Shown in pieces: positions 55,577-64,000 of a stretch of 64,000 bases of DNA. The notes under the pieces are model-generated. The model was given only the letters and a program-made list of their open reading frames with translations, searched no databases and was not told the origin of the DNA. Source of the DNA: Rhabditophanes sp. KR3021 (lineage: Eukaryota; Nematoda; Chromadorea; Rhabditida; Alloionematidae). Numbering within the stretch: position 1 is the stretch's first letter; each line of letters begins with the position of its first letter. The stretch covers positions 1,612,001 to 1,676,000 of the forward strand of contig CAUJLY010000004.1 of NCBI GenBank assembly GCA_963281155.1, given 5' to 3'. The position numbers and the translations under genes were made by a program.

Positions 55577-56976
55577 TATAAAGGAACTGTAGCTCCGATA
55601 ATGTCAGAAACCATTTTGAGAACTGCATAAGGACTGTCATAAGCCATCATATGGCCTGCACGCATAATGTAGTACAGAGAAAGATTTTTGTGGGCCTTTT
55701 TAAAACCAGCTGTTTGGGAGGAACCTTTGACGTAGAAGGGAACTTTAGTAGTTTGATCAAATGCACCTAAACCATTCCATAGCATTTTTGACATCCATTG
55801 ATTAACTCCAAGAGTGTCGCAAATTAAATCCAGTTGGCCATTGTAAACGCTGACTGGGACGTTGCTTTGAAGCAAGTAATCAACGGTGTAATAATTTGGC
55901 TTCATAAAATCTCCGCTTTGCTTATCAAATACATTCCCTGATTGTCCTCCAAATTGGACTTTGTTAGGAATGATACCAAACTTCTTCCTAGCTTTAACAT
56001 TCATAAAATCAGCCAAGGCATCAGCTTGAAGTGGTTGAACGTAGTGGTTGTAAAGATGTTCTTTAGGTGTTTGTGCTGGCTTAGACACCAAAATAGACCA
56101 GTCGTCAGTTGAGTCTCTCTTAAGAATATTATACCAGGAAACGTCATTCGTAACATTCCCTACCAAATTCTCCATATCACCCCAACAATCTGTGGCTTGG
56201 TCCCATTTATTATTTTTGACTAGTTTGTCACAGATTTGTGCCTGACCTTTTAATTGTTGGTAATCCTTTCCATCCAAAAAGGACAAGGCACGAAGATAGT
56301 CTGGCCAGGTGTTGACAAAATCCATCGCACTGATCCAAGAATCTCCTAACCCTACTCCAGCAAAGTTTACATTTATTTTCCCCATTCTTTTAGCATTGAA
56401 AAGAAATCTTGCAAACTCAGCGGTCATTTTCCCTAAAAATGAATTGATAGTGGACAAACTCAGAAACAACTAACCTCCATAGCTTTCAGAAAAAATATAA
56501 AAAGGTCTGTTTTGATATTCTGGATGTTGTTTGCTAAAGAAATCTATAGCCCATGTTAGCAAATCATTTGCGATCATGTTAAGATTTGTGGAATAGGCGG
56601 AATCTTTGTCAACGTAAGAAAAGCCAGCTCCAACGGGATTATCTACGAAGACTAGATCAGCAACTTGCAACCAAGTATAATTTCTGTCACTTCCATCTAG
56701 GCTTTTTGGCCCGATTTCCTCCATGTTTCCGAACCCAGAACTAGAAGCTCCTGGACCGCCTTGCAACCAAAGAATTAAAGGCCTATTCTCATCCTTGTTT
56801 TCATCCTTCGCAAAAAGCCACCAAAATGAATGGCAATCCTCTCGGATGTCGGTGTAACTCCAATCTTCCGAATATTTGATTCGACCCGACAAAGTATCCA
56901 CATAATCACTAGACTTGAAAGTTGCCACCGCAATAAAAAAGCATGATAATACAAAAAAAGGAGAACCAATAACCAT
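55576..56976 (-). CDS. SCPEP1: serine carboxypeptidase, SCPEP1-like
   Basis: Two exons, 56976-56475 and 56432-55576 (42-nt intron), give 452 aa; human SCPEP1 is 452. Signal peptide (MVIGSPFFVLSCFFIAVATF), then LILWLQGGPGASSSGFGN (oxyanion block), VFVDNPVGAGFSYVD, and the catalytic serine in FSESYGG (Ser165), with the intron falling inside this motif. YNGQLDLICDTLG gives the Asp and RAGHMM the His. NFAGVGLGDSWIS is diagnostic of SCPEP1 among S10 peptidases. It is predicted to be a secretory or lysosomal enzyme removing C-terminal residues. All catalytic residues are present. Confidence 0.92.
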
Positions 56977-57471
56977 TTTTCTTATTTCTAAAAAATAAAC
57001 TGATTAGAATGAGAAAATTACTTTTATTAAAATGCTTATTGATATCGGAAGGAAGCTTATCAGGAAGAAGTACAGTTTAAGGCATTTTTGTCAATTTTAG
57101 TGTATTAATTATTTCTTGTTGTTTTATCAACATTTGACTTGGTGCGAGATAAGAAGCAGCGATGAGTTGACGACCGGTATCATCGAAGATACCTTTTGTG
57201 TACGGTTATGCACATATTAGGTGATGACGTTGTTTTTTTGCACGATCATCATATAACTACTAAATTAATAGGGACTAAAATAGTTTATGTCTTAGTTATT
57301 CAAATAGGAACAAAGACAAGAGAAAGGTTGGTGTGAATATAGAGAATATAGGGAACGGAATGATGAGATCTAAGAGGTCAACTTGGCGTGTCTGAGTTAG
57401 CATTGAATGGCATTCAGTTGTCTACGTTTTATTATTATATAAATAAACAAAATATATTGGCAACCACACCA
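56977..57471. other. intergenic, divergent promoters
   Basis: Between the carboxypeptidase (-) and the small membrane protein (+); nothing recognised. Confidence 0.4.
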
Positions 57472-57924
57472 ATGTTAACTTTTTTCTTATGGAGCGCCTG
57501 TATCGTGGCAGCTTTGTTAGTTATTTATCAAATAATTTTAAGTAGTTCGGCTAAATTTAACGATTTTTGGGAGAAACGAAAAAAATCAAGGTAATTTGTT
57601 TGGTTGTTGTTGATTTATTTTATTGTATTGCTTAGGTTAATTCGATCAAGTACAGCAACTGCTTGTACCATTAACATGATGGATGTTGATTTTATTGAAT
57701 TGAATAAAATGCCCTCAAATTACTTTTCATTTGGGAGGATGTCGGAGTCGTGGAAGCTGTCCTATGATAATGATATAGACACAGAAACGGAAGATAATGA
57801 AGATGCGAGTATTTATTCGAATGGACACGTCTTTTCCGTCCACCAAATGCCAGACATCACTCCAAGTTTGGAAAGCAACAAAGATTGGATCGGTGTCAAA
57901 AAAGAAGGAATATCGTACTTGTAA
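57472..57924 (+). CDS. small single-pass membrane protein, unrecognised
   Basis: Exons 57472-57590 and 57636-57924 (45-nt intron) give 135 aa. A membrane helix lies near the N-terminus (FFLWSACIVAALLVIYQIIL), with a basic cytoplasmic edge (WEKRKKSR) placed directly at the splice junction. An acidic tail follows (DNDIDTETEDNEDASIY) with a YFSF segment. The open frame extends upstream without an ATG, so the ATG at 57472 was chosen. No family is recognised. Clean splice borders, frame continuity and topology support a real gene. Confidence 0.55.
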
Positions 57925-58606
57925 AGAGCAAAGTAAAACGGAGACACTGATTGTCAGTTGTCTTCTGCCTTGTATAGCTAAACCTTCCATCAACTATCGC
58001 TAAATGTTGCAATCAAAAATGAAAAAAACGCTGTTGAAATGACACTGGCAACATTTTTTCAAAGCCAATATCAGAAGGTAGCGAAACGGTTGGGAATTGA
58101 TAAGAAGGAGATGTGTATTTCCCTATATATACCTGTATACGCACAATACAATATATAATTTAACAACAAAGCGAATATGCTACTTTTCTTTTCTCCAAAA
58201 TATGTATAAATTGTCTTGTTATATACTTAGTTGATCGTTGTATAATTTATATATTAATATTTCTTGTTGATGCAACCATTTCTTTTCCTTTTTATGATGG
58301 AACGGCGTGAATCTTTATTTTTTATTGTTTGATGTTATGTGTGTGTTATAATGATTATTTTGACCCGAACCTTCTTTTTTGTTAATTAAAAAGATTAAAA
58401 TAATTTGTTAATTAAGTGATATAATTTACCGAGATAAAAAAGATATGTCAATTTGTTAAAATTTAACTATTTCATCCTTTGTTTTTGCCTTTCGATGCTC
58501 CAGTTTAATGGGCACAAATCTGGGAGTTTAAGTTGGTGAATATACCGACACCCTTTAAATAGGCAAATTGCAAATAGATATAATTATTTTTGGTATTTTT
58601 TTATAG
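57925..58606. other. intergenic, promoter of the DM gene
   Basis: AT-rich; a T-rich tract ending ATAG lies directly before the DM-gene ATG. Confidence 0.4.
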
Positions 58607-59340
58607 ATGGTTGCTATCATAAGAAATGATTTAAAAAACCCAGTTGTTTGTAAAAAGATATTGGCGGTCACTAAGAGAATTCCCCGTGATGTAAAGAGGC
58701 ACTGTGGGATTTGCAGGCATCATGGAATCATTGTGGAGACAAGGGGCCATGAATGCACCTTTAAAGATTGTCTATGTGAAAAGGTATGTTTAAATTAGTT
58801 AATTATTAATGTTGTTGTTAGTGCTCATTGGTTCGAAAGAGACGTGACATCATGAGCTCCCAGATAAAGATTCGCCGAGCCCAAGACAAACGTTTTCAAA
58901 GAACCTCAGATCCCCAAAAAGCCGACATTATAATCAGCAACAATGGCATTCCAATGACAGGAAACATGTGTTATTTATGCCAAAAATGCAAGAATCATAG
59001 TCAAATTGTATGGAAGAAAGACCACAAAAGAAATTGTCCCTACATAAATTGCGACTGCAACAGTTGCAGTTTGATCGAAACAAGGCGAAAACTTGATCAA
59101 ACAATCAAACGCACCGATTCTCCGAACAAAAGTGATATCACACCCGACCACATTCCTGAAGATACCATTACCTTCCCCGTCATAAAATACACAAAAGATG
59201 GTGTCATCAGTGAATCTCCAACAAATGCCATCCTTCACCATCCGATTCCAAACAACAATTACTACCATATGATTCCAAATTACTTTTTCCTGAATGATAT
59301 TTCCTTTTGGATAAATAATTATAATATGTTTATTAGTTAG
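58607..59340 (+). CDS. double DM-domain transcription factor (MAB-3/DMD-3 type)
   Basis: Two exons, 58607-58783 and 58822-59340, give 231 aa. DM domain 1 (about 32-80): CGICRHHG, RGHEC, FKDCLCEK then CSLVRKRRDIM; the intron splits the domain after CEK. DM domain 2 (about 109-150): CQKCKNHS, KKDHKRNC, INCDCNSCSLIETRRKLD. Both keep the CCHC and HCCC zinc ligands. Two DM domains are found in C. elegans MAB-3 and DMD-3, male-specific regulators downstream of TRA-1 that shape sensory organs and tail. Which one this matches, if either, cannot be decided. The ATG follows TTTTTTTATAG immediately, a likely leader or intron acceptor. An Atonal-type gene lies 2.4 kb downstream. Poly(A) signal at 59397. 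Confidence 0.88.
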
Positions 59341-60856
59341 ATTATAGTAGTTCTTATTTATTTTTAGTTTTAATGTTAATTTTATACGAAGTAGTGAATA
59401 AAACTTTTTTAGACTTTATAACAATTGCTTTTTCTACCTTGTAATTTTGTCCTTCCACTTTATAATTTTTTTTTTAAACATGACTTGTTTAAAAAACTCT
59501 TTGATGTTAACTTAAAGGCGTCCAGTTCCGATCAACTTTTTTAAATTCCTTAAATCTCCCTTTAATGTGATAACAATTTAATTTTCTTAAATATCATTAA
59601 ATCCCAATTAAGGTATTATCTAAAACGAATCTGCCTCAATTTCCATTCGAAAGTTTTTTATAAAAGTTTACCGAACGGTCAGGCAACACATTCTAGTCGC
59701 TTTCCTTTGATCTTGCATAACAAACCACCCTCACTTAATTATGATACTTAATCCATAGATAACTTTTTACGCAATATCCTGACCTACACCGGCATCATTT
59801 AAACTTTGCATCGCTCCCTCCAAAAGAACTCCCATTTTTTGGTACCTCATCTGTCAATATTTGTTGGTTGGATGACAAAAATGTCGAACTAAACAAAGGT
59901 AACGTGTGTGTGACACAATTATGTGCTTGTATGTTTTAACAAGATAATAAAGTTTATGATAAAGAGTGAATCAAATGTATACATGATTTCATCAAATTTT
60001 GGTCTCCATATGTCGCCACATTTTAGATTTTTTGGACATTTGTATTAATTCAGGTTTGGTGGAAGCTGCTGCGATTAATGACACTACCACATTATGTACT
60101 ATATTTTAAATACCCAATAAACACCACAAATTATATAAATAAATATACGGCTAAATATATCATATTGGGCATCATTTCATGGACAATTGACTTGTCATCT
60201 TAGTTAACAGTTATTTCACTTACTTTAGTGGGGCAACATTATTTGAATGAAGCATATTTTAAGTGTACATATAAATTTTATATCATTGTTAACAGACAAT
60301 TGTTACATGCTCCTTAATGAGCTTATAAATTGTTGCTAACCATATGTTGTAGTTTTTTGAATCAACTCTCTTAGAGACAAGCTTAATCTACGTATCTTTT
60401 ATGGTAGTTAGTTAACCGATCATTATAGAGGACCCTTAAATGATTGTTATCTAATTGACACGATCAACAATTGTTTACTTATAATAGCTAAACTCAAAAA
60501 GCACTCCAAAACAACAACGTTACTCAATCATTTGATGAAATCCTAATCTTGACAGCTAATTATGATGTAACCTGGCTCCAGCTTGACAATCCTTAACCAT
60601 GTTTTGACAAGATCTTGTCAATGAGCATTTAATTGAATAATTAATGCTAAATTTACTTATATGAAGATGGCTTATTAATTCTATAAAAAAGATGTGCATG
60701 TATAACCCCTAATAAATAATCAAATAAATAACACGATAAATAAAAATGCAACCAAAAGAGTCTTTCTCTACGTACGAGAATGATAAATGAGAGTGTTGCA
60801 AAGATAAGAATAGATGTCATCATACTGTACAAAGATAATTTATTTACTCTATATTT
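59341..60856. other. 1.5 kb without a supported gene
   Basis: Contains AATAAA at 59397-59402 (DM gene 3' end). The rest is AT-rich, with no coding signal. Confidence 0.4.
59397..59402 (+). terminator. poly(A) signal of the DM gene
   Basis: AATAAA about 57 nt after the stop at 59340. Confidence 0.55.
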
Positions 60857-61582
60857 ATGTACTTCTTATCTCTAACACTCATTAATCTTATATTTAGCAC
60901 CACTTTCCAAATCACCTTCCTTGCAGCCAACTACATAAACATGCATACGTCTAATTACCTTTTAGATGTCATTACAAAAAAAGACGACTTTTTTTATGAA
61001 CTTAAAGACATTTCTTTTCTAAAAACAAAAATAATGTAAGTATTACCGAAAGTTAATTCGTTGCGGTACAGGTCTGTTACCTTTTCCACTCCTTTGTCCT
61101 TAAATTAATCTTTTTTAAATAGAAAGATATAATTATTGTTGTCGGTTCCATTTTCCTTGATCTGTCTATTTGTTTATTTTGAAAGCAAACTTTTCCTCGT
61201 TTGAGGTAAGGTGTTAATTATGTAATGGGTGATCGGTATTTTATTTTTTGGATAACCAAAGTCAACAGGATTAAAATTTAAATTGAAGGGTTTTGACTTG
61301 GGATTTATGGGAACTTTTATTAACTGCTAAAAGAGTATCTTTATGTTGCAATGTACTTGAAAGAATGTTTAGTTATGTTTAATGAAGTTAAAATGACTTT
61401 GATGTTACTACCTTACATAGAAGTTATTGTTTGTTATCAATAAAAAGTTTAATATCAAAATTTGATATTCAAAAGTTGTTCTCAATATCAGTCACTTTAT
61501 TTACAGTAACTTTAAGAGACGCACCAATTCATCTAACTACCGCCTAACTTCAAAACATAACCCTTTACCCCCTTTTTGGTGA
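60857..61582 (+). CDS. candidate secreted peptide precursor
   Basis: ATG 60857 opens a signal-peptide-like frame (MYFLSLTLINLIFSTTFQIT). A consensus donor GTAAGT follows 61035. An acceptor (TATTTACAG) before 61507 gives an in-frame second exon, 61507-61582, ending NPLPPFW then TGA. The joined product is about 84 aa with a multibasic NFKRR just after the junction, so cleavage would free an ~19-residue C-terminal peptide. The splice pairing is inferred from phase and sites only, and no peptide family is recognised. Alternatively exon 1 is chance and 61507 belongs to the bHLH gene leader. Confidence 0.3.
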
Positions 61583-61726
61583 TGCAACACAATAAGGTTT
61601 TTGAAAGTGTAGTTAGTGGGTGTGGTTCCGTTACTGGTATAAAGACTGAGCAACAATTGGCAAATGATCTCATCATCATCATTTATTTAATTTTTGCTTG
61701 ACAACAACCACGCAAACCTAAGAAAC

Positions 61727-62429
61727 ATGTCACCTTCAGATACTCCATGGGCCACTAATTGTCCAACTAATTATTCTATTCCAAATAATCACATCTCAAC
61801 GACTAGTATGTTTCCATCTCCTACTTCGGATGTTTCTTCCATGTCTCCACATTATCCCTTTTTGCCCATGAATATAATTAATTATGATGGCATTCATACT
61901 AATTTTCAAAACCAACTTAACATGCAGAATTATGGGAGTCCAAGTTTTGTTGGACAGACTTATCAGTTTTGTAATTCGAGAAGTGCCTTTCTTCATCAAC
62001 CTTCTCCCCTGTATCCTCCATCTGACTTAAAGGGTGATTTAAAGTTGGTGAAGCGCGAGTACAATGAAAACTGCAGTTATAGCAATACTTCAAGGTAAGT
62101 AAATGATATTCTTTATTCAAATAATCAAATAAATTTTGTTTAGTGACGACGGAATTTACCATGGAAAATCCCAAAAAGCCAACAGCCGCCGTTACAAAAC
62201 ACCTTCTCCACAAGTGCTTCGTAGCCGTCGACAAGCAGCAAATCAACGTGAAAGAAAAAGAATGAATGGGTTAAATGATGCCTTTGAGCAATTAAGAGCT
62301 GTCCTACCAGACACCGATACAGGTCGTAGATATTCTAAATTCGAAACGTTACATATGGCACAAATTTATATGACTCAATTACATGAAATCTTAAAAAATG
62401 CGGATACTAAAGAGGTTTCAAAAAAGTAA
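61727..62429 (+). CDS. lin-32: Atonal-family bHLH transcription factor (LIN-32-like)
   Basis: Exons 61727-62094 and 62144-62429 (49-nt intron) give 217 aa. The bHLH is C-terminal (about 150-206): basic region RRQAANQRERKRMNGLNDAF, helix 1 FEQLRAVLP, loop DTDTGRRYS, helix 2 KFETLHMAQIYMTQLHEIL. RERKRMN and K-F-E-T-L-x-M-A-Q are Atonal/ATOH hallmarks, and the loop and helix 2 resemble C. elegans LIN-32. Such factors pair with a Daughterless-type partner on E-boxes and specify sensory neurons, including male ray lineages in C. elegans. The N-terminal half is Ser/Pro/Asn-rich and probably disordered. The open frame runs upstream without an ATG to 61694; the first ATG at 61727 was chosen. Confidence 0.85.
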
Positions 62430-63754
62430 ATATTGCAAAGTACAAAACTACACCACCAACTTTCCAAATAGCCATACTCTATAAATTTAACTTATCATCA
62501 CCATTTATTATGCTTAACTTATTTAATTGTTTGTAAATAATACCCATTAAACACATATCAAAATAATTATCCTTTCCCTTATTAAATTAAGAAGCATGAT
62601 GCCATTAATTGTCCATCATATCTAGATCTCTCAACAAGTACTTCTTTCACAGTCAATCTTGATATAAATTAACATTTAAAATATCACAATTAAAAAGAGA
62701 GATTCAAAATTTGTTACATCTGTTGCCATTTGTGTGGCACATGGTGTTGATTTTAGGGAGATTAAAAATGGATTTTTGGAATTTAAAAATATTGTTTTGG
62801 AATTTAGATGGTGGACTTTCGATTTTGAATGAGTAAGTCAGCTGGAGGTATATAGATCAAGATTGGGGATTTTAATTGTCTTTTTATTTTTTGGGGAATT
62901 TATAGCACTTTTTGTATAAATTTAATGGCCAATTATTTGTTGTCTCAATTTAATGAACATTTATGTTTTGGAAACGTCTTCATTTTTTACGATCCTGGAA
63001 AGTAGGTAAAAGTGATTGTTCATGACAGATAAAGTACCATTTGATGAACTTATTTAACGTCCAACAATAAAAGTGCAAACATATTCAAAAGTCAATTAAA
63101 GGATAATCAGTGGTTGGTGCAATATTGAGAAACATCTGGATTCTCCACCATAATTAAAGGCCATGAACGTTCATGACCAAAACATTCCTTAACCATAGCC
63201 AATTAGCACATTGTCGGCAGCTTTGCTGTTTTTAACTAAAAGGAAAGTCAACTTTTACGCAACTTTTATCGGTTCGAGGTGGTAATTAAGAATGGGCATC
63301 TTTGCTTTATTTTGTTCAGTCTTATGTAATAGAACAAAAGGATTGGTACCGGTATTAACAGGTGCTGATTGAGGTAATAAATTTTGGGTATCAGAGGAAT
63401 GTAATTAAAAGTTTAATTCGAAAGGAATTTATCTTCGTATATATTTATGTATTTACTTGGAATCACTTAAACAAAGACAACGTGTATTGTATTATACTAA
63501 TAACAAATTAATACTTTTGTTCTTATAACAAATTAATATTGTTTACGTATCACAAATTGATATGTTTTTAATACATTTTTATTATTGTATTTGAAATATA
63601 AATGTTTCAAAACATTTAATGAATCACTCAAGTGACTAATTGTTTATGGCATTAAAAAATGATTTCACCACTTTTTTCCTTCCCCAAACTTTTCAAATAA
63701 AAAGATAATTTTTCTCCTCAAATGATAACTTGTACCAACTACCTAACAAGAAAG
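62430..63754. other. 1.3 kb without a supported gene
   Basis: AT-rich; no coding signal on either strand. Confidence 0.4.
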
Positions 63755-64000
63755 ATGTCAGCACTTATTTTTTGGTATTTAGGTCTTATTTTCATTGTTT
63801 CTTGTCAAGGTTATCCCCACCACCATCATAATCATACAATCGGAGGCAGCCTTACTAGTGTCAGTCTTGATTATTTGTGTTTTGGTGAAGATTTTACTTT
63901 TGTTAAGAATTTTGGATTAGGACCATGTAATTCAGACTATGTTGAATGCAATACTCATATCAAGAAAGCTATTTTTAGAAAATGTAGAATTGGACTTGTT
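63755..64000 (+). CDS. secreted cysteine-rich protein, possibly chitin-binding; runs off the window
   Basis: ATG 63755 (an in-frame ATG also at 63722) opens 82 codons that remain open to the window end. Signal peptide: MSALIFWYLGLIFIVSCQG. A His-rich patch (YPHHHHHNH) follows, then a Cys-spaced segment (CFGEDFTFVKNFGLGPC, SDYVECNTH, RKCRIGLV). The order C, long spacing, G-x-C, Y-x-x-C, then K-C-x-x-G-L-V resembles nematode ChtBD2/peritrophin-type chitin-binding modules. Such proteins occur in eggshell, pharynx lining and cuticle. The call is tentative because the module and protein are incomplete. Confidence 0.5.
   Translation, partial: MSALIFWYLGLIFIVSCQGYPHHHHNHTIGGSLTSVSLDYLCFGEDFTFVKNFGLGPCNSDYVECNTHIKKAIFRKCRIGLV

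Noticed and set aside
1..64000. CRISPR arrays, bacterial operons, tRNA or rRNA genes
   Set aside because: No regularly spaced repeats, no cloverleaf or rRNA segments recognised, and gene structure is eukaryotic throughout.

Overview
The window is animal nuclear DNA: AT-rich, with short GT-AG introns (mostly about 40-70 nt), AATAAA signals just after stop codons, and animal-specific families throughout. A nematode is the best fit. A DM-domain protein carries two DM domains, as in C. elegans MAB-3 and DMD-3. A KIF26/VAB-8 relative, an ALK/SCD-2 receptor, an Atonal/LIN-32 bHLH protein and a serpentine-receptor-like gene are also present. Several coding starts lie directly behind a polypyrimidine-AG, as expected for leader trans-splicing. 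I cannot name the species.

Layout. 0.8-7.6 kb: a possible small peptide gene; then stum (4.3-6.2 kb, +) convergent with ift20 (-), which has an exact RFX/DAF-19 X-box in its promoter; then a Ly6-type GPI-anchored protein (-). 7.6-11.6 kb appears gene-free. 11.6-17.2 kb: an orphan type I membrane protein, rad51 (-), a 7TM receptor and a frameshifted ankyrin pseudogene. 18.8-31.8 kb (+): dpy-30, a lark/RBM4-type RNA-binding protein with one apparent frameshift, and DHTKD1 (911 aa over 7 exons). DHTKD1 introns carry decayed minus-strand genes, and intron 4 also holds a Ty3/gypsy-type LTR retrotransposon with 134-bp LTRs that look identical and a 5-bp target duplication. 31.8-37.4 kb appears gene-free. 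37.4-46.4 kb: vab-8/KIF26 (7 exons, 1180 aa), a kelch pseudogene (-) and ctf18. 47.2-53.1 kb (-): ALK/SCD-2 (7 exons, 1337 aa) and a small secreted orphan. 55-58 kb: a Josephin deubiquitinase tail to tail with an SCPEP1-like carboxypeptidase, then a small single-pass membrane protein. 58.6-62.4 kb: the double-DM gene and the Atonal/LIN-32 bHLH gene, with a candidate peptide gene between them. The window ends inside a secreted, cysteine-rich, possibly chitin-binding protein.

Themes. Several genes fit ciliated sensory neurons or neural development: stum, ift20 with its X-box, the 7TM receptor, vab-8, scd-2, the DM gene and the atonal homologue. rad51 and ctf18 maintain chromosomes, dpy-30 acts in chromatin, and DHTKD1 acts in mitochondrial lysine breakdown. 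Exon junctions were read by eye. For the multi-exon genes called intact, summed exon lengths are multiples of three, except the lark gene, which is off by one base.
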